A stretch of DNA of 33,195 bases. Origin: JAUVKT01 sp964634565. Its GTDB lineage: Bacteria > Bacteroidota > Bacteroidia > Bacteroidales > VadinHA17. Position 1 is the first letter of the stretch, and each line of letters opens with the position of its first letter. The notes under the pieces were generated by a model, which saw only the letters and a program-made list of their open reading frames with translations, ran no database searches and was not told the DNA's origin. Positions 25,678 to 33,195 of the stretch are shown here, piece after piece. The translations under genes and the position numbers were made by a program. Location of the stretch: assembly GCA_964634565.1 (NCBI GenBank), contig CAZWLP010000024.1, positions 1 through 33,195 of the forward strand. The letters run 5' to 3'.

Positions 25678-26796
25678 ATGATGAAAAGACTCTTTGTTCC
25701 AATATTGATTTTATTGCTGTTTTCATGCTCACAGGAAAAGCATAACGAAATTCCTGTTTATGCATGGTTGTCCGGCCCAGGCGAATCTACAGATATTGAA
25801 TTACTTGGGTATTTTAATGAGTTGAAAGATAAGGGAATAGTTGGCTTAATGTACTCAGCCGGACACGATCCTGATGTCTATTCACGGGTAGGTAAAATAG
25901 CAAAAAGTGCCGGTCTGAAATTTCATGCATGGATCCCGGCAATGGTGCAGGGCAGGGAAGGTCTTATTGATTATAAATATTACGGTATAAACGGGCTGGG
26001 TGAATCTGCCTGGGATAAACCAGCCTATGTTGATTATTATAAGTTCCTCTGCCCAAATTATAAAGAAGTGCACGATTTTTTGGCTTCCATGTACGGAGCT
26101 GTGGCAGAAGTTCCTGAGGTTGATGGCATTCATCTCGATTATATCAGGTTTCCGGATGTAATTCTGGCAAGGGGACTGTGGGATAAGTACGGACTGATAA
26201 TGGATCGCGAATATCCTGAGTTTGATTATTGTTATTGCGATAAGTGTGTCTCAGATTTCAGGGACTTAACGGGTATTGATATTTTATCTGTAGAAGATCC
26301 CTCAACAGTAGAAGAATGGAAACAATTCAGGTATGATCTAATTACCGACCTGGTTAACGAACTGGCCGATACTATCCACTCCAGAGGCAAATTAATTACA
26401 GCAGCTGTCTTCCCGGGACCCAATTCAATTGCAAAAAAAATTGTACGACAGGAATGGAACAAGTGGAATGTTGATGCTTTCTACCCTATGAATTATAATG
26501 ATTTTTACCTGGAAGATACTGAGTGGATAGGAGAGATGTGCAGGGAGGCAGTTGAGAGTATTAATAATACTAAACCAGTTTATAGCGGACTCTTTATCTG
26601 TCCCGATCCTGAAAATAAGGCCTTATATAAGGACCCTGAGAGACATGGCTTAATACCATCTGAATTGGATGATGCTATTATTCAGTCGATAAATAACGGA
26701 GCCAGTGGTATCTGCCTTTTTACACCCGGGCGTATGACTGATAAGGACTGGTATGTAATGAATAAAACACTGAGATTGCTTAGAAGATCCAGGTAA
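25678..26796 (+). CDS. Glycosyl hydrolase-like lipoprotein (GHL10-type TIM barrel)
   Basis: This exported lipoprotein of about 372 residues has lipobox LFSC near residue 17 when started at ATG 25678. An upstream in-frame GTG at 25639 touches the previous stop and would push the signal peptide inward, so I rejected it. The barrel shows GIHLDYIRFPD, a strand motif of the GHL10/family-10-like hydrolases, and VDAFYPMNYND near the barrel's later strands. It probably binds or cleaves a cell-wall or dietary glycan; the substrate is not known. It follows the MEMO gene by 39 nt and precedes the ABC remnant by 53 nt. Confidence 0.8.
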   Translation: MMKRLFVPILILLLFSCSQEKHNEIPVYAWLSGPGESTDIELLGYFNELKDKGIVGLMYSAGHDPDVYSRVGKIAKSAGLKFHAWIPAMVQGREGLIDYKYYGINGLGESAWDKPAYVDYYKFLCPNYKEVHDFLASMYGAVAEVPEVDGIHLDYIRFPDVILARGLWDKYGLIMDREYPEFDYCYCDKCVSDFRDLTGIDILSVEDPSTVEEWKQFRYDLITDLVNELADTIHSRGKLITAAVFPGPNSIAKKIVRQEWNKWNVDAFYPMNYNDFYLEDTEWIGEMCREAVESINNTKPVYSGLFICPDPENKALYKDPERHGLIPSELDDAIIQSINNGASGICLFTPGRMTDKDWYVMNKTLRLLRRSR

Positions 26797-26849
26797 AAAC
26801 ATCTTTTAAACCTGTAAAAAAGGTTGCACAGGCTGTAGGTGATCTTAAT

Positions 26850-27566
26850 ATGGCTCTGATCAGTACGGGTAAGATTGAAAAGATATTTGAGGCCGAGAAG
26901 GAAAGAACAAGCTACCGCTCAATATTACCCGATACAGGGATAGACAATATCTGGGTTACTGATCTGAGTTTTTCATATAATGGAGACCATATCCTGTATA
27001 AGCTTAATATGCTGATTAAGTCTGGTGAAAAGATTCTCCTGAAAGGAGATACGGGTGCCGGTAAAACAACACTCTCATACCTTTTGACACTGTTTAATAC
27101 TCCTGCTGATGGATCAATATTTATTAATGACCAGGATATAAATAATTTCTCACCTGAGGATATCAGGAAGAATATATATTATGTAAGTGGCGAAACACCT
27201 TTAATACCAGGTACTTTAGAGGAAAATATTTTATATGGCAGCGGAGCATCAAAAGATGATGCAAAAATATACAGGGAACTGACTCCTGAAATAGTATTTA
27301 TGCATCCGGACATGAAGGTTCACATGCCGGAATCAAAAATCACTTCTGGTGAGGCCAGGAAAATAGCACTTGTCAGGGCATTGCTTAATAAATGTAATAT
27401 GCTGATACTTGATGAAGTGTTTGTCAATACTGATAATGCAGATATTGAAATGTTTCTTAAATTCCTTCCGGCTGATAAAACCTGCCTGATTATTTCCAGA
27501 AATACGCTTGTAGAGAAATTCGCTGACAGGATTCTGACACTTGAGGGGGGGCGGATTTCTGAATAA
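26850..27566 (+). CDS. Truncated ABC exporter: lone, degenerate ATPase domain
   Basis: This 238-residue frame is the ATPase half of an MsbA-like exporter without its membrane domain. Walker A GDTGAGKTT (residues 66-74) and Walker B MLILDEV (Glu189) are intact. The signature reads ITSGEARKIALVRA instead of LSGGQ. The Q-loop Gln is lost (VSGE at 112-115), and the switch His is replaced by Arg217 (IISRN). Reading backwards in frame from the ATG, the exporter-like sequence KPVKKVAQAVGDLN continues to about 26808, just past the stop of the preceding gene. This points to a deletion that removed the membrane domain. ATP binding is possible; transport is not. It may be a decaying gene or have gained a new soluble role. 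Confidence 0.75.
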   Translation: MALISTGKIEKIFEAEKERTSYRSILPDTGIDNIWVTDLSFSYNGDHILYKLNMLIKSGEKILLKGDTGAGKTTLSYLLTLFNTPADGSIFINDQDINNFSPEDIRKNIYYVSGETPLIPGTLEENILYGSGASKDDAKIYRELTPEIVFMHPDMKVHMPESKITSGEARKIALVRALLNKCNMLILDEVFVNTDNADIEMFLKFLPADKTCLIISRNTLVEKFADRILTLEGGRISE

Positions 27567-27577
27567 TTCAGATCTTG

Positions 27578-27585
27578 TATGTTTG
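27578..27585 (+). promoter_or_regulatory. -7 box TATGTTTG before the serine hydrolase gene
   Basis: A perfect TAnnTTTG match, with ATTT at about the right -33 distance, would give a leader of about 45 nt. A second candidate, TTG plus 17 nt plus TATATTTT (27602-27629), would leave almost no leader before 27637. Confidence 0.4.
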
Positions 27586-27636
27586 CATAGTAAATATTAC
27601 CTTGTGTGACATATATAAATCTATATTTTTACAGGA

Positions 27637-29019
27637 ATGATAGTTAGTGCAACACCCAGGAGAAGAGTCCGCTTTGGGCTGAAGGCCATTTTGATTGTTA
27701 TAGTTGTTATACTGTTAGCAGCTGGATATTATTTAAATTCTCTGCTTCCGATAATTACAGGCTATGCTGCCAAAAATCTTGCATCAGGGGTTTTTATATC
27801 GGGAAGAACACAGGAAGATATGGAATCTCATGATCTGAATTTTTCATTTATCGCCAAAGCTAAAAATACTGTTGACTATAAAAACATGAAGGTAATAAGT
27901 AAGTTTTTGTGGGGAAAGTCTGAGGCTGTATACCGCGATAGGTTTGGAGTAACACTTCTGAGAGATATCGAAGAGGAAGAATTACGGGATATTGTTTTTC
28001 CGCAGGGAATAGTTCCGGGATACAGTGGAGATACAATTCCATGGCCAATGGGAAATATTATTCCTGAAATAGACTCTGGTATTCAAAATTACGATATACA
28101 GAAACTTAGTGATAAAATTGTTAAAGAAGATTTATATGGTGGCGATAACTATGCTGCAATTATTTTATATAAGGGTGTACCCGTAGCTGAAAGTTATGAC
28201 GAGAGGTTTGATAGAAATACAAGGTTCTTAAGCTGGTCGATGGCAAAAAGCGTAGTTAATGGATTGGTCGGAATAAAAATAAAGCTTGATCATGGTTTTG
28301 GTATTGATAATCTGGTGGAGATAGATAAATGGGAAGGAGAAAAAGCAACCAGGGGCCTGACCCTGAATAACCTTCTGCAGATGCAGAGCGGACTGCGGTG
28401 GAACGAAGATTATGGAAACAGGTCAGATGTTACAGTGATGCTCCATGAGGCAAATGATTTTGCCAGATATACATATTCAAGGGATTTTGAATATGATCCG
28501 GGTACTCACTGGTATTATTCATCCGGAACTACAAATATTGTAAGCTACCTCTTAAGAAATACTTTCGATTCGGATAGCAGCTACTACGCTTTCCCTTACC
28601 ATGAATTGTTCTACAGGATTGGTATTACAGATGCAGTTTTTGAAACAGATCCCTCAGGAACTTATGTTGGCTCATCATATATTTATATGACGGCACGTGA
28701 CTATGCCAGGTTTGCATTACTCTATCAGCAGGATGGGATATACTGTGGTGAAAGGATTTTACCCGAGGGGTGGGTTGATTACACCACTTCAGAAGCTTCT
28801 GCAAGTGATGGTGACTATGGTGCATTTTTCTGGCTTAACAGGGGTGGACTTATAGAGGGTGCTCCGGAGGATATGTATATGTGTATTGGCCATGACGGAC
28901 AAAGAATTTTTATTCTCCCGACCCAGGAGCTGATTATTGTTCTGCTGGGCTATTCTCCATCCGGTACTATAAACTATTCTGAACTTGTTGAAGGGGTCAT
29001 TAGTACACTTGCTAAATAA
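27637..29019 (+). CDS. Membrane-anchored serine hydrolase, class C beta-lactamase fold
   Basis: This 460-residue protein has one N-terminal membrane helix (about residues 16-36) and a periplasmic serine beta-lactamase/DD-peptidase-fold domain. The nucleophile motif is Ser201-Met-Ala-Lys204, the second motif is Tyr294-Ser-Ser, and the third is GHDG at 418-421. This set is typical of the class C-like hydrolase, esterase and 6-aminohexanoate-oligomer hydrolase groups rather than of true beta-lactamases alone. It should hydrolyse an amide or ester bond. The penicillin-acylase homologue downstream is another amide hydrolase in the same compartment, though a 132-nt gap separates them. Confidence 0.85.
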   Translation: MIVSATPRRRVRFGLKAILIVIVVILLAAGYYLNSLLPIITGYAAKNLASGVFISGRTQEDMESHDLNFSFIAKAKNTVDYKNMKVISKFLWGKSEAVYRDRFGVTLLRDIEEEELRDIVFPQGIVPGYSGDTIPWPMGNIIPEIDSGIQNYDIQKLSDKIVKEDLYGGDNYAAIILYKGVPVAESYDERFDRNTRFLSWSMAKSVVNGLVGIKIKLDHGFGIDNLVEIDKWEGEKATRGLTLNNLLQMQSGLRWNEDYGNRSDVTVMLHEANDFARYTYSRDFEYDPGTHWYYSSGTTNIVSYLLRNTFDSDSSYYAFPYHELFYRIGITDAVFETDPSGTYVGSSYIYMTARDYARFALLYQQDGIYCGERILPEGWVDYTTSEASASDGDYGAFFWLNRGGLIEGAPEDMYMCIGHDGQRIFILPTQELIIVLLGYSPSGTINYSELVEGVISTLAK

Positions 29020-29151
29020 TTTTGTCCGATAAGCAGCAGTCAACTTATTTAACTATGCTGGTATCTTGCTTATGTGTTTGTATAGCATATAGACAATAAA
29101 AAATTTTGTATATATTCAATTCCGGAATTTAAAAGCAGAAATTATAGTATT

Positions 29152-31347
29152 ATGAAAACCAGGCCATTAGTATTATTCACACTTATTTTTACCTTATTTG
29201 CATCTGTTCTGATATCCTGTAAACCAGGAACTCATAAAGAAGCAGCTCTATGGCAGGAACAGGCTGAAGGCATTACAATTATTAGAGATAACTACGGTGT
29301 TCCCCATATTTACGGAAAGACCGACGCAGATGCCGTTTTTGGTATGATCTACGCCCAATGCGAAGATGATTTTAACAGGGTGGAGGTGAACTTGATAAAT
29401 GCTCTCGGTAGAATGGCCGAAGTGGAAGGAGAGGAACTTATATATACCGACCTGAGGATGAAATTATATATTGACCCTGAAGAGGTAAAGAAAGAATACG
29501 ATGCCAGCCCTGAGTGGCTAAAAGACCTTATGGATTCATGGGCCAATGGCATTAATTACTACCTCTATAGTCATCCTGAAGCAGAGCCTAAGCTTATATC
29601 CAAGTTTGAGCCATGGATGCCTCTTGCCTTCAGCGAGGGTAGTATTGGCGGAGATATTGAAAAGATATCCCTTCGTGGATTAAAGCAATTCTACGGATCT
29701 GATGACGATGCAGTTATTGCCTCTGTCGGACTGCCTCCTGATGGTGAACCCAGAGGCTCAAACGGATTTGCAATTGCACCTGAATTAAATGCTAATGGTA
29801 ATGCAATGCTACTGATAAATCCTCATACCTCTTTCTTTTTCAGGTCTGAACTACATATGAAAAGTGAGGAAGGCCTTGATGCTTATGGTGCCGTTACCTG
29901 GGGTCAGTTCTTTATCTACCAGGGGTTTAATGAGAAATGTGGTTGGATGCATACATCAACCAGAGCAGATTTTATGGATTTTTATGAAGAAAAAATAATT
30001 CAGGAAGATGGGAAATATTTTTATTTGTATGGTGACGAAAAGAGACCTGTAAGAGAGAAGCTTATCAGGGTACCTTTTAAAGATGGAGAATCTATGTCTG
30101 CCAGAGAGTTTACAGTATACTATACTCATCATGGTCCGGTTGTTATGGGTGATAATGACAGGTGGCTTTCAGTTGCTCTGATGGTTGAACATGAAAAGGC
30201 TCTTACCCAGTCATATATGCGTACCAAGGCCCAGGGATATAATGATTTTAAGAAAACTATGGAGCTGCGCACCAATTCCTCAAATAATACTGTTTATGCC
30301 GATGCAGAAGGAAATATTGCTTACTGGCATGGTAACTTTATGCCGGTGCGTAACACTAATTATGATTATTCCGGAATAGTTGATGGTAGTAACCCCGAAA
30401 CCGACTGGCAGGGACTTCATAGTATTGATGAAATGATACATATACTAAATCCCGGAAATGGGTGGATCCAGAATTGTAACCAGACACCTTTTACTGCATG
30501 CCTGGAATTTAGTCCCAGGAAAGAGGATTATCCTGTTTACATGGCACCTGATGCTGAAAATCCACGTGGATATCATGCTGTAAGGGTGCTGAGTGGAGCA
30601 AAAGACCTGACTATTGATAAGCTTATTGGGCTTGCATACGATTCTTATCTTCCGGCTTTTGAAAAAACAATTCCGGCACTTATTAATGCCTTCGATAAGA
30701 TAAGAACGAGTAATAATGCATTAAAGGGCCTCGATAGTGCGGTTGACGCTTTACGTAACTGGGATATTCGGTTTTCTGCAGAATCTGTACCAACTACTCT
30801 TGCCATATACTGGGGACAGTCGATTTTGAATAAGACAAGGGGTATAGAAGTGCCCTTCGGACTAACAGAATTTGATGTTATTGCTACTGATGTTGATGGT
30901 AAATTATTAGTGGAAGCTCTGGCTGAAGCGGTTGCCAAACTAACTTCAGATTTTGGTACATGGGAGACTCCATGGGGAGAAGTTAACCGTTACCAGAGAA
31001 TTAATGGTGATATTGTGCAGCCATTTAGTGATGATCAACCAAGTAAACCGGTTTTCTTTGCCTCATCAAGGTGGGGTTCGCTGGCATCTTTTGGAGCCCG
31101 TACTTATCCGGGGACTAAAAAGATGTACGGAACAAGCGGTAATAGCTTTGTCGGTGTAGTGGAGTTTGGAGATAAGGTAAGGGCAAAGAGCATCCTTGCC
31201 GGTGGAATAAGCGGAGATCCCGATTCGCCTCACTTTGACGACCAGGTTGATATGTATATTAACGGTGAATTTAAGGACGTATTCTACTATAGGGAAGATG
31301 TGGAAGCACATGCAGAGAAAACATATAAGCCGGGTAGCAGGGATTAG
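29152..31347 (+). CDS. Penicillin acylase family Ntn-hydrolase, lipoprotein
   Basis: This 731-residue precursor has a lipoprotein signal (lipobox LISC, Cys23), an alpha chain to about residue 202, and a beta chain expected to start at the autocatalytic nucleophile Ser203 (GSNGF). The IIRDNYGVPHIYG block near 43-55 and the NPH block after the nucleophile are family marks. The group cleaves amide bonds between an acyl group and an amine, including penicillin G, aculeacin and acyl-homoserine lactones. The natural substrate here is unknown; N-acylated amino acids, lipids or signal molecules are plausible. The length agrees with the acyl-homoserine-lactone acylase branch. Confidence 0.88.
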   Translation: MKTRPLVLFTLIFTLFASVLISCKPGTHKEAALWQEQAEGITIIRDNYGVPHIYGKTDADAVFGMIYAQCEDDFNRVEVNLINALGRMAEVEGEELIYTDLRMKLYIDPEEVKKEYDASPEWLKDLMDSWANGINYYLYSHPEAEPKLISKFEPWMPLAFSEGSIGGDIEKISLRGLKQFYGSDDDAVIASVGLPPDGEPRGSNGFAIAPELNANGNAMLLINPHTSFFFRSELHMKSEEGLDAYGAVTWGQFFIYQGFNEKCGWMHTSTRADFMDFYEEKIIQEDGKYFYLYGDEKRPVREKLIRVPFKDGESMSAREFTVYYTHHGPVVMGDNDRWLSVALMVEHEKALTQSYMRTKAQGYNDFKKTMELRTNSSNNTVYADAEGNIAYWHGNFMPVRNTNYDYSGIVDGSNPETDWQGLHSIDEMIHILNPGNGWIQNCNQTPFTACLEFSPRKEDYPVYMAPDAENPRGYHAVRVLSGAKDLTIDKLIGLAYDSYLPAFEKTIPALINAFDKIRTSNNALKGLDSAVDALRNWDIRFSAESVPTTLAIYWGQSILNKTRGIEVPFGLTEFDVIATDVDGKLLVEALAEAVAKLTSDFGTWETPWGEVNRYQRINGDIVQPFSDDQPSKPVFFASSRWGSLASFGARTYPGTKKMYGTSGNSFVGVVEFGDKVRAKSILAGGISGDPDSPHFDDQVDMYINGEFKDVFYYREDVEAHAEKTYKPGSRD

Positions 31348-31436
31348 ATCTGAAGCAGATAACACCCTGAATATTATATTATACAGAGCAAAGCCTGGGA
31401 AGTGTTCCTGTTTACAATTTATCAATTATACTGTTT

Positions 31437-32690
31437 ATGAAATTCGAAGAATATAGAATCGACGAAGGCATTAAAAAAAGTATCGAAGATCTGGGTTATA
31501 AAAAACCAACCGATATACAGTATCAGTCTATTCCCCCTATTCTTAAGGGTGAAGATGTGCTGGCCATCGCACAGACAGGTACCGGTAAGACAGCTGCCTT
31601 TGCAATACCCATACTCCATATTCTGAATCTCAAGAAGATTAAGAGCCGGCGACCAGATGGGATAAAATGTCTTGTTATGGTTCCCACCCATGAACTTGCT
31701 CTTCAGACAGAAGCAGTATTTCAATCACTGGCAAAGAATATTAAAGTATCAGCCTTTGCGATTCACGGTGGTGTTGATCAGGATCCTCAAAAGGAAAAGC
31801 TTGAGAAGGGAGTTGATATTCTGATAGCAACCCCCGGTCGTATGTTTGATCTGGTTAGCCAGGGATCTTTGCGTCTTGAACGGGTTGAGATACTGGTGCT
31901 TGATGAAGCCGATCATATGCTTGACCTTGGCTTTATTAAGGATATCAGGGATCTTATTCATAATATTCCAAAGAGAAGACAGACACTATTCTTTTCAGCA
32001 ACAATCGACTCTAAGATCAAGAAACTGGCTTATTCGTTGGTAAAGGATGCCATAAGAATTGAAATATCTCCAAAGGATCCTGTGGCAAAAAATATTGAGC
32101 ATGGTGTGGCCTTTATAGAAATGGACGATAAGAGATTTTTCCTTGAATCCATGATAAAAGAAAATCCTGATTCCAAGATACTCGTTTTTGTGCGAACAAA
32201 GATCAGGGCGGAAAGGGTGCATAAGGCCCTCGAAAGGGTAAAAATTTCATCAAGCACCATACACAGCGATAAGGTCCAGTCAGATCGCAAAAGAACCATG
32301 GATAATTTCAGAGGAGGATTTCTTAAAGTATTGATCGCAACTGACGTAAGTGCAAGAGGAATTGATATTCCGAATGTTGATTTTGTTATAAACTACGATT
32401 TGCCTGAGAGTAGCGAGAATTACGTGCATAGGGTAGGGAGAACAGGAAGGGGGACCAATAAGGGTCAGGCTATATCATTTTGCAGTGAAGAGGAAAAAAA
32501 ACTGCTGGAGAGCATTGAAGCTAAACTTGCAAAACCAATTCACAGGCTTGAAATCTCACGCGAAGATTATGAGTTTACAATAGATATGTCTGAGGATAAG
32601 TCGCACGACTGGAAAACTCTCTATCGCGAAGATGAAGAGAGAGAGCTGGAATATAAAAAAAGGAAGAAAAAGAAAAAAAAGTATAAATAG
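31437..32690 (+). CDS. DEAD-box RNA helicase
   Basis: This 417-residue ATP-dependent RNA helicase has a Q motif with PTDIQYQSIP (24-33), motif I AQTGTGKT (45-52), motif II DEAD (154-157), motif III SAT (185-187), and motif VI HRVGRTGRG near 331. The C-terminal tail is short and very lysine-rich, as in the RhlE-like group, and should bind RNA non-specifically. Such proteins remodel RNA in ribosome assembly or mRNA decay, often in the cold. It ends before a small hairpin-forming spacer and a decayed opposite-strand gene. Confidence 0.92.
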   Translation: MKFEEYRIDEGIKKSIEDLGYKKPTDIQYQSIPPILKGEDVLAIAQTGTGKTAAFAIPILHILNLKKIKSRRPDGIKCLVMVPTHELALQTEAVFQSLAKNIKVSAFAIHGGVDQDPQKEKLEKGVDILIATPGRMFDLVSQGSLRLERVEILVLDEADHMLDLGFIKDIRDLIHNIPKRRQTLFFSATIDSKIKKLAYSLVKDAIRIEISPKDPVAKNIEHGVAFIEMDDKRFFLESMIKENPDSKILVFVRTKIRAERVHKALERVKISSSTIHSDKVQSDRKRTMDNFRGGFLKVLIATDVSARGIDIPNVDFVINYDLPESSENYVHRVGRTGRGTNKGQAISFCSEEEKKLLESIEAKLAKPIHRLEISREDYEFTIDMSEDKSHDWKTLYREDEERELEYKKRKKKKKKYK

Positions 32691-32739
32691 TTTAATAGGG
32701 TTGAGTGGTTTTAAGTGGTTTAAAATCAAGCCTCCAAGC

Positions 32740-33195
32740 TCATTCTAAACTCCCCCAAACCTTATCAATAATCCGGGTGCCACCATAACTTCTCCAATAA
32801 TATATTTTGGAGATAGCCCCCTGTTACTTTTTAATATAAAGTCACTTATCCATGCTGCCAGGTATTTTATATCTGCATTTATTCCAAAGAATAATTTTGA
32901 ATCGGGCAGATCACCATTCTTATCGGCAATCATTCTTGAGTAAGCTGTATTGACTGGATTGACAAAAACAATATCAGCTATATCAAGTATTGAGTAGGGG
33001 TTGTCTCTAAACCACAGTGGTTGTACAGGATATCCCTTGTTGTCGATTTTAATATTTATTGGACCCGTACAGGCCATATGCATCCATACAGATGCTGCCC
33101 CGGGCCCTCCCTTAAATGAAATAATCAATTGTCGCTTATCCCTGTTTACTGTAATATCGCATGTATACTAAGTATAGTATATTGTTACTGCTGCC
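32740..33195 (-). pseudogene. Serine carboxypeptidase (peptidase S10) remnant, frameshifted and truncated
   Basis: Minus-strand translation from about 33160 gives VNRDKRQLIISFKGGPGAASVWMHM, followed by DIADIVFVNPVNTAYSR and SPKYIIGE, the N-terminal half of an S10 carboxypeptidase. At about 32790 one base seems lost: restoring an A restores ESYGGTR, the expected nucleophile-Ser motif, but that frame ends at a TGA at 32740-32742. The Asp and His of the triad and some 250 or more residues are missing. Upstream the same frame has a TAG at 33168-33170. Whether more of the gene lies beyond the window is unseen. It is a decayed gene unless the frameshift is a sequencing error. Confidence 0.72.

Noticed and set aside
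29152..31347. Penicillin acylase homologue with beta-lactamase-fold neighbour as an antibiotic-resistance locus
   Set aside because: Both families have broad substrate ranges and many members that do not touch beta-lactams; nothing in the sequence points to resistance.
32691..32739. Terminator after the helicase gene
   Set aside because: TTTTAA/TTAAAA with a weak outer GGTTGA/TCAAGCC stem can form, but the stem has a four-base bulge and there is no T-tract.
1..33195. tRNA genes, CRISPR arrays or insertion sequences
   Set aside because: No cloverleaf with a GTTCGA-type arm, no regularly spaced direct repeats with spacers, and no transposase frame or long flanking inverted repeats were found on reading both strands.

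Overview
The window looks like a chromosomal segment from a member of the Bacteroidota, probably near the Bacteroidales/Marinilabiliales rather than Bacteroides itself. The evidence is AT-rich DNA, TAnnTTTG-type -7 promoter boxes with almost no Shine-Dalgarno sequences, a TonB-dependent receptor, a secreted protein with a type IX secretion (T9SS) C-terminal sorting domain, TlpA-like thiol proteins and large FtsX-type permeases. No tRNA, rRNA, CRISPR array, insertion sequence or phage gene was seen.

Region 1 (1-7750) is a vitamin B12 uptake operon. It opens with the 3' half of a cobalamin riboswitch, followed by a BtuB-like TonB receptor, a T9SS-exported protease of the lysyl endopeptidase family, a BtuF-like lipoprotein, a BtuC-like permease and a BtuD-like ATPase. 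The last four genes overlap or nearly touch. The protease inside a B12-import operon is the most interesting gene-level observation: it could free protein-bound corrinoid at the cell surface.

Region 2 (7722-13888) carries mixed single genes: a thioredoxin-like protein (-), a GT2 glycosyltransferase (+), a divergent peptide deformylase with a D-serine dehydratase/D-threonine aldolase-like enzyme (-), a YihY/BrkB membrane protein (+) and a BioG-like esterase (-).

Region 3 (13889-19924) starts with a gap that encodes a candidate structured RNA of about 170 nt, fired from a promoter divergent to bioG. A fused aconitase/isopropylmalate-dehydratase-type enzyme follows. After a second, hairpin-rich gap come a class V aminotransferase, an MsbA-like ABC exporter and a small convergent DUF2784-like membrane protein.

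Region 4 (20086-31347) holds a patatin-like phospholipase, an FtsX-type permease ending in a clear terminator, then an all-plus-strand series: M23 peptidase, an exported MEMO-family lipoprotein, a GH10-like lipoprotein, a decapitated ABC exporter remnant, a serine-type beta-lactamase-fold hydrolase and an Ntn penicillin-acylase homologue. Several of these act outside the cytoplasm on peptides, glycans or amides.

Region 5 (31437-33195) has a DEAD-box helicase and the decayed remains of a serine carboxypeptidase (S10) gene running off the window edge.
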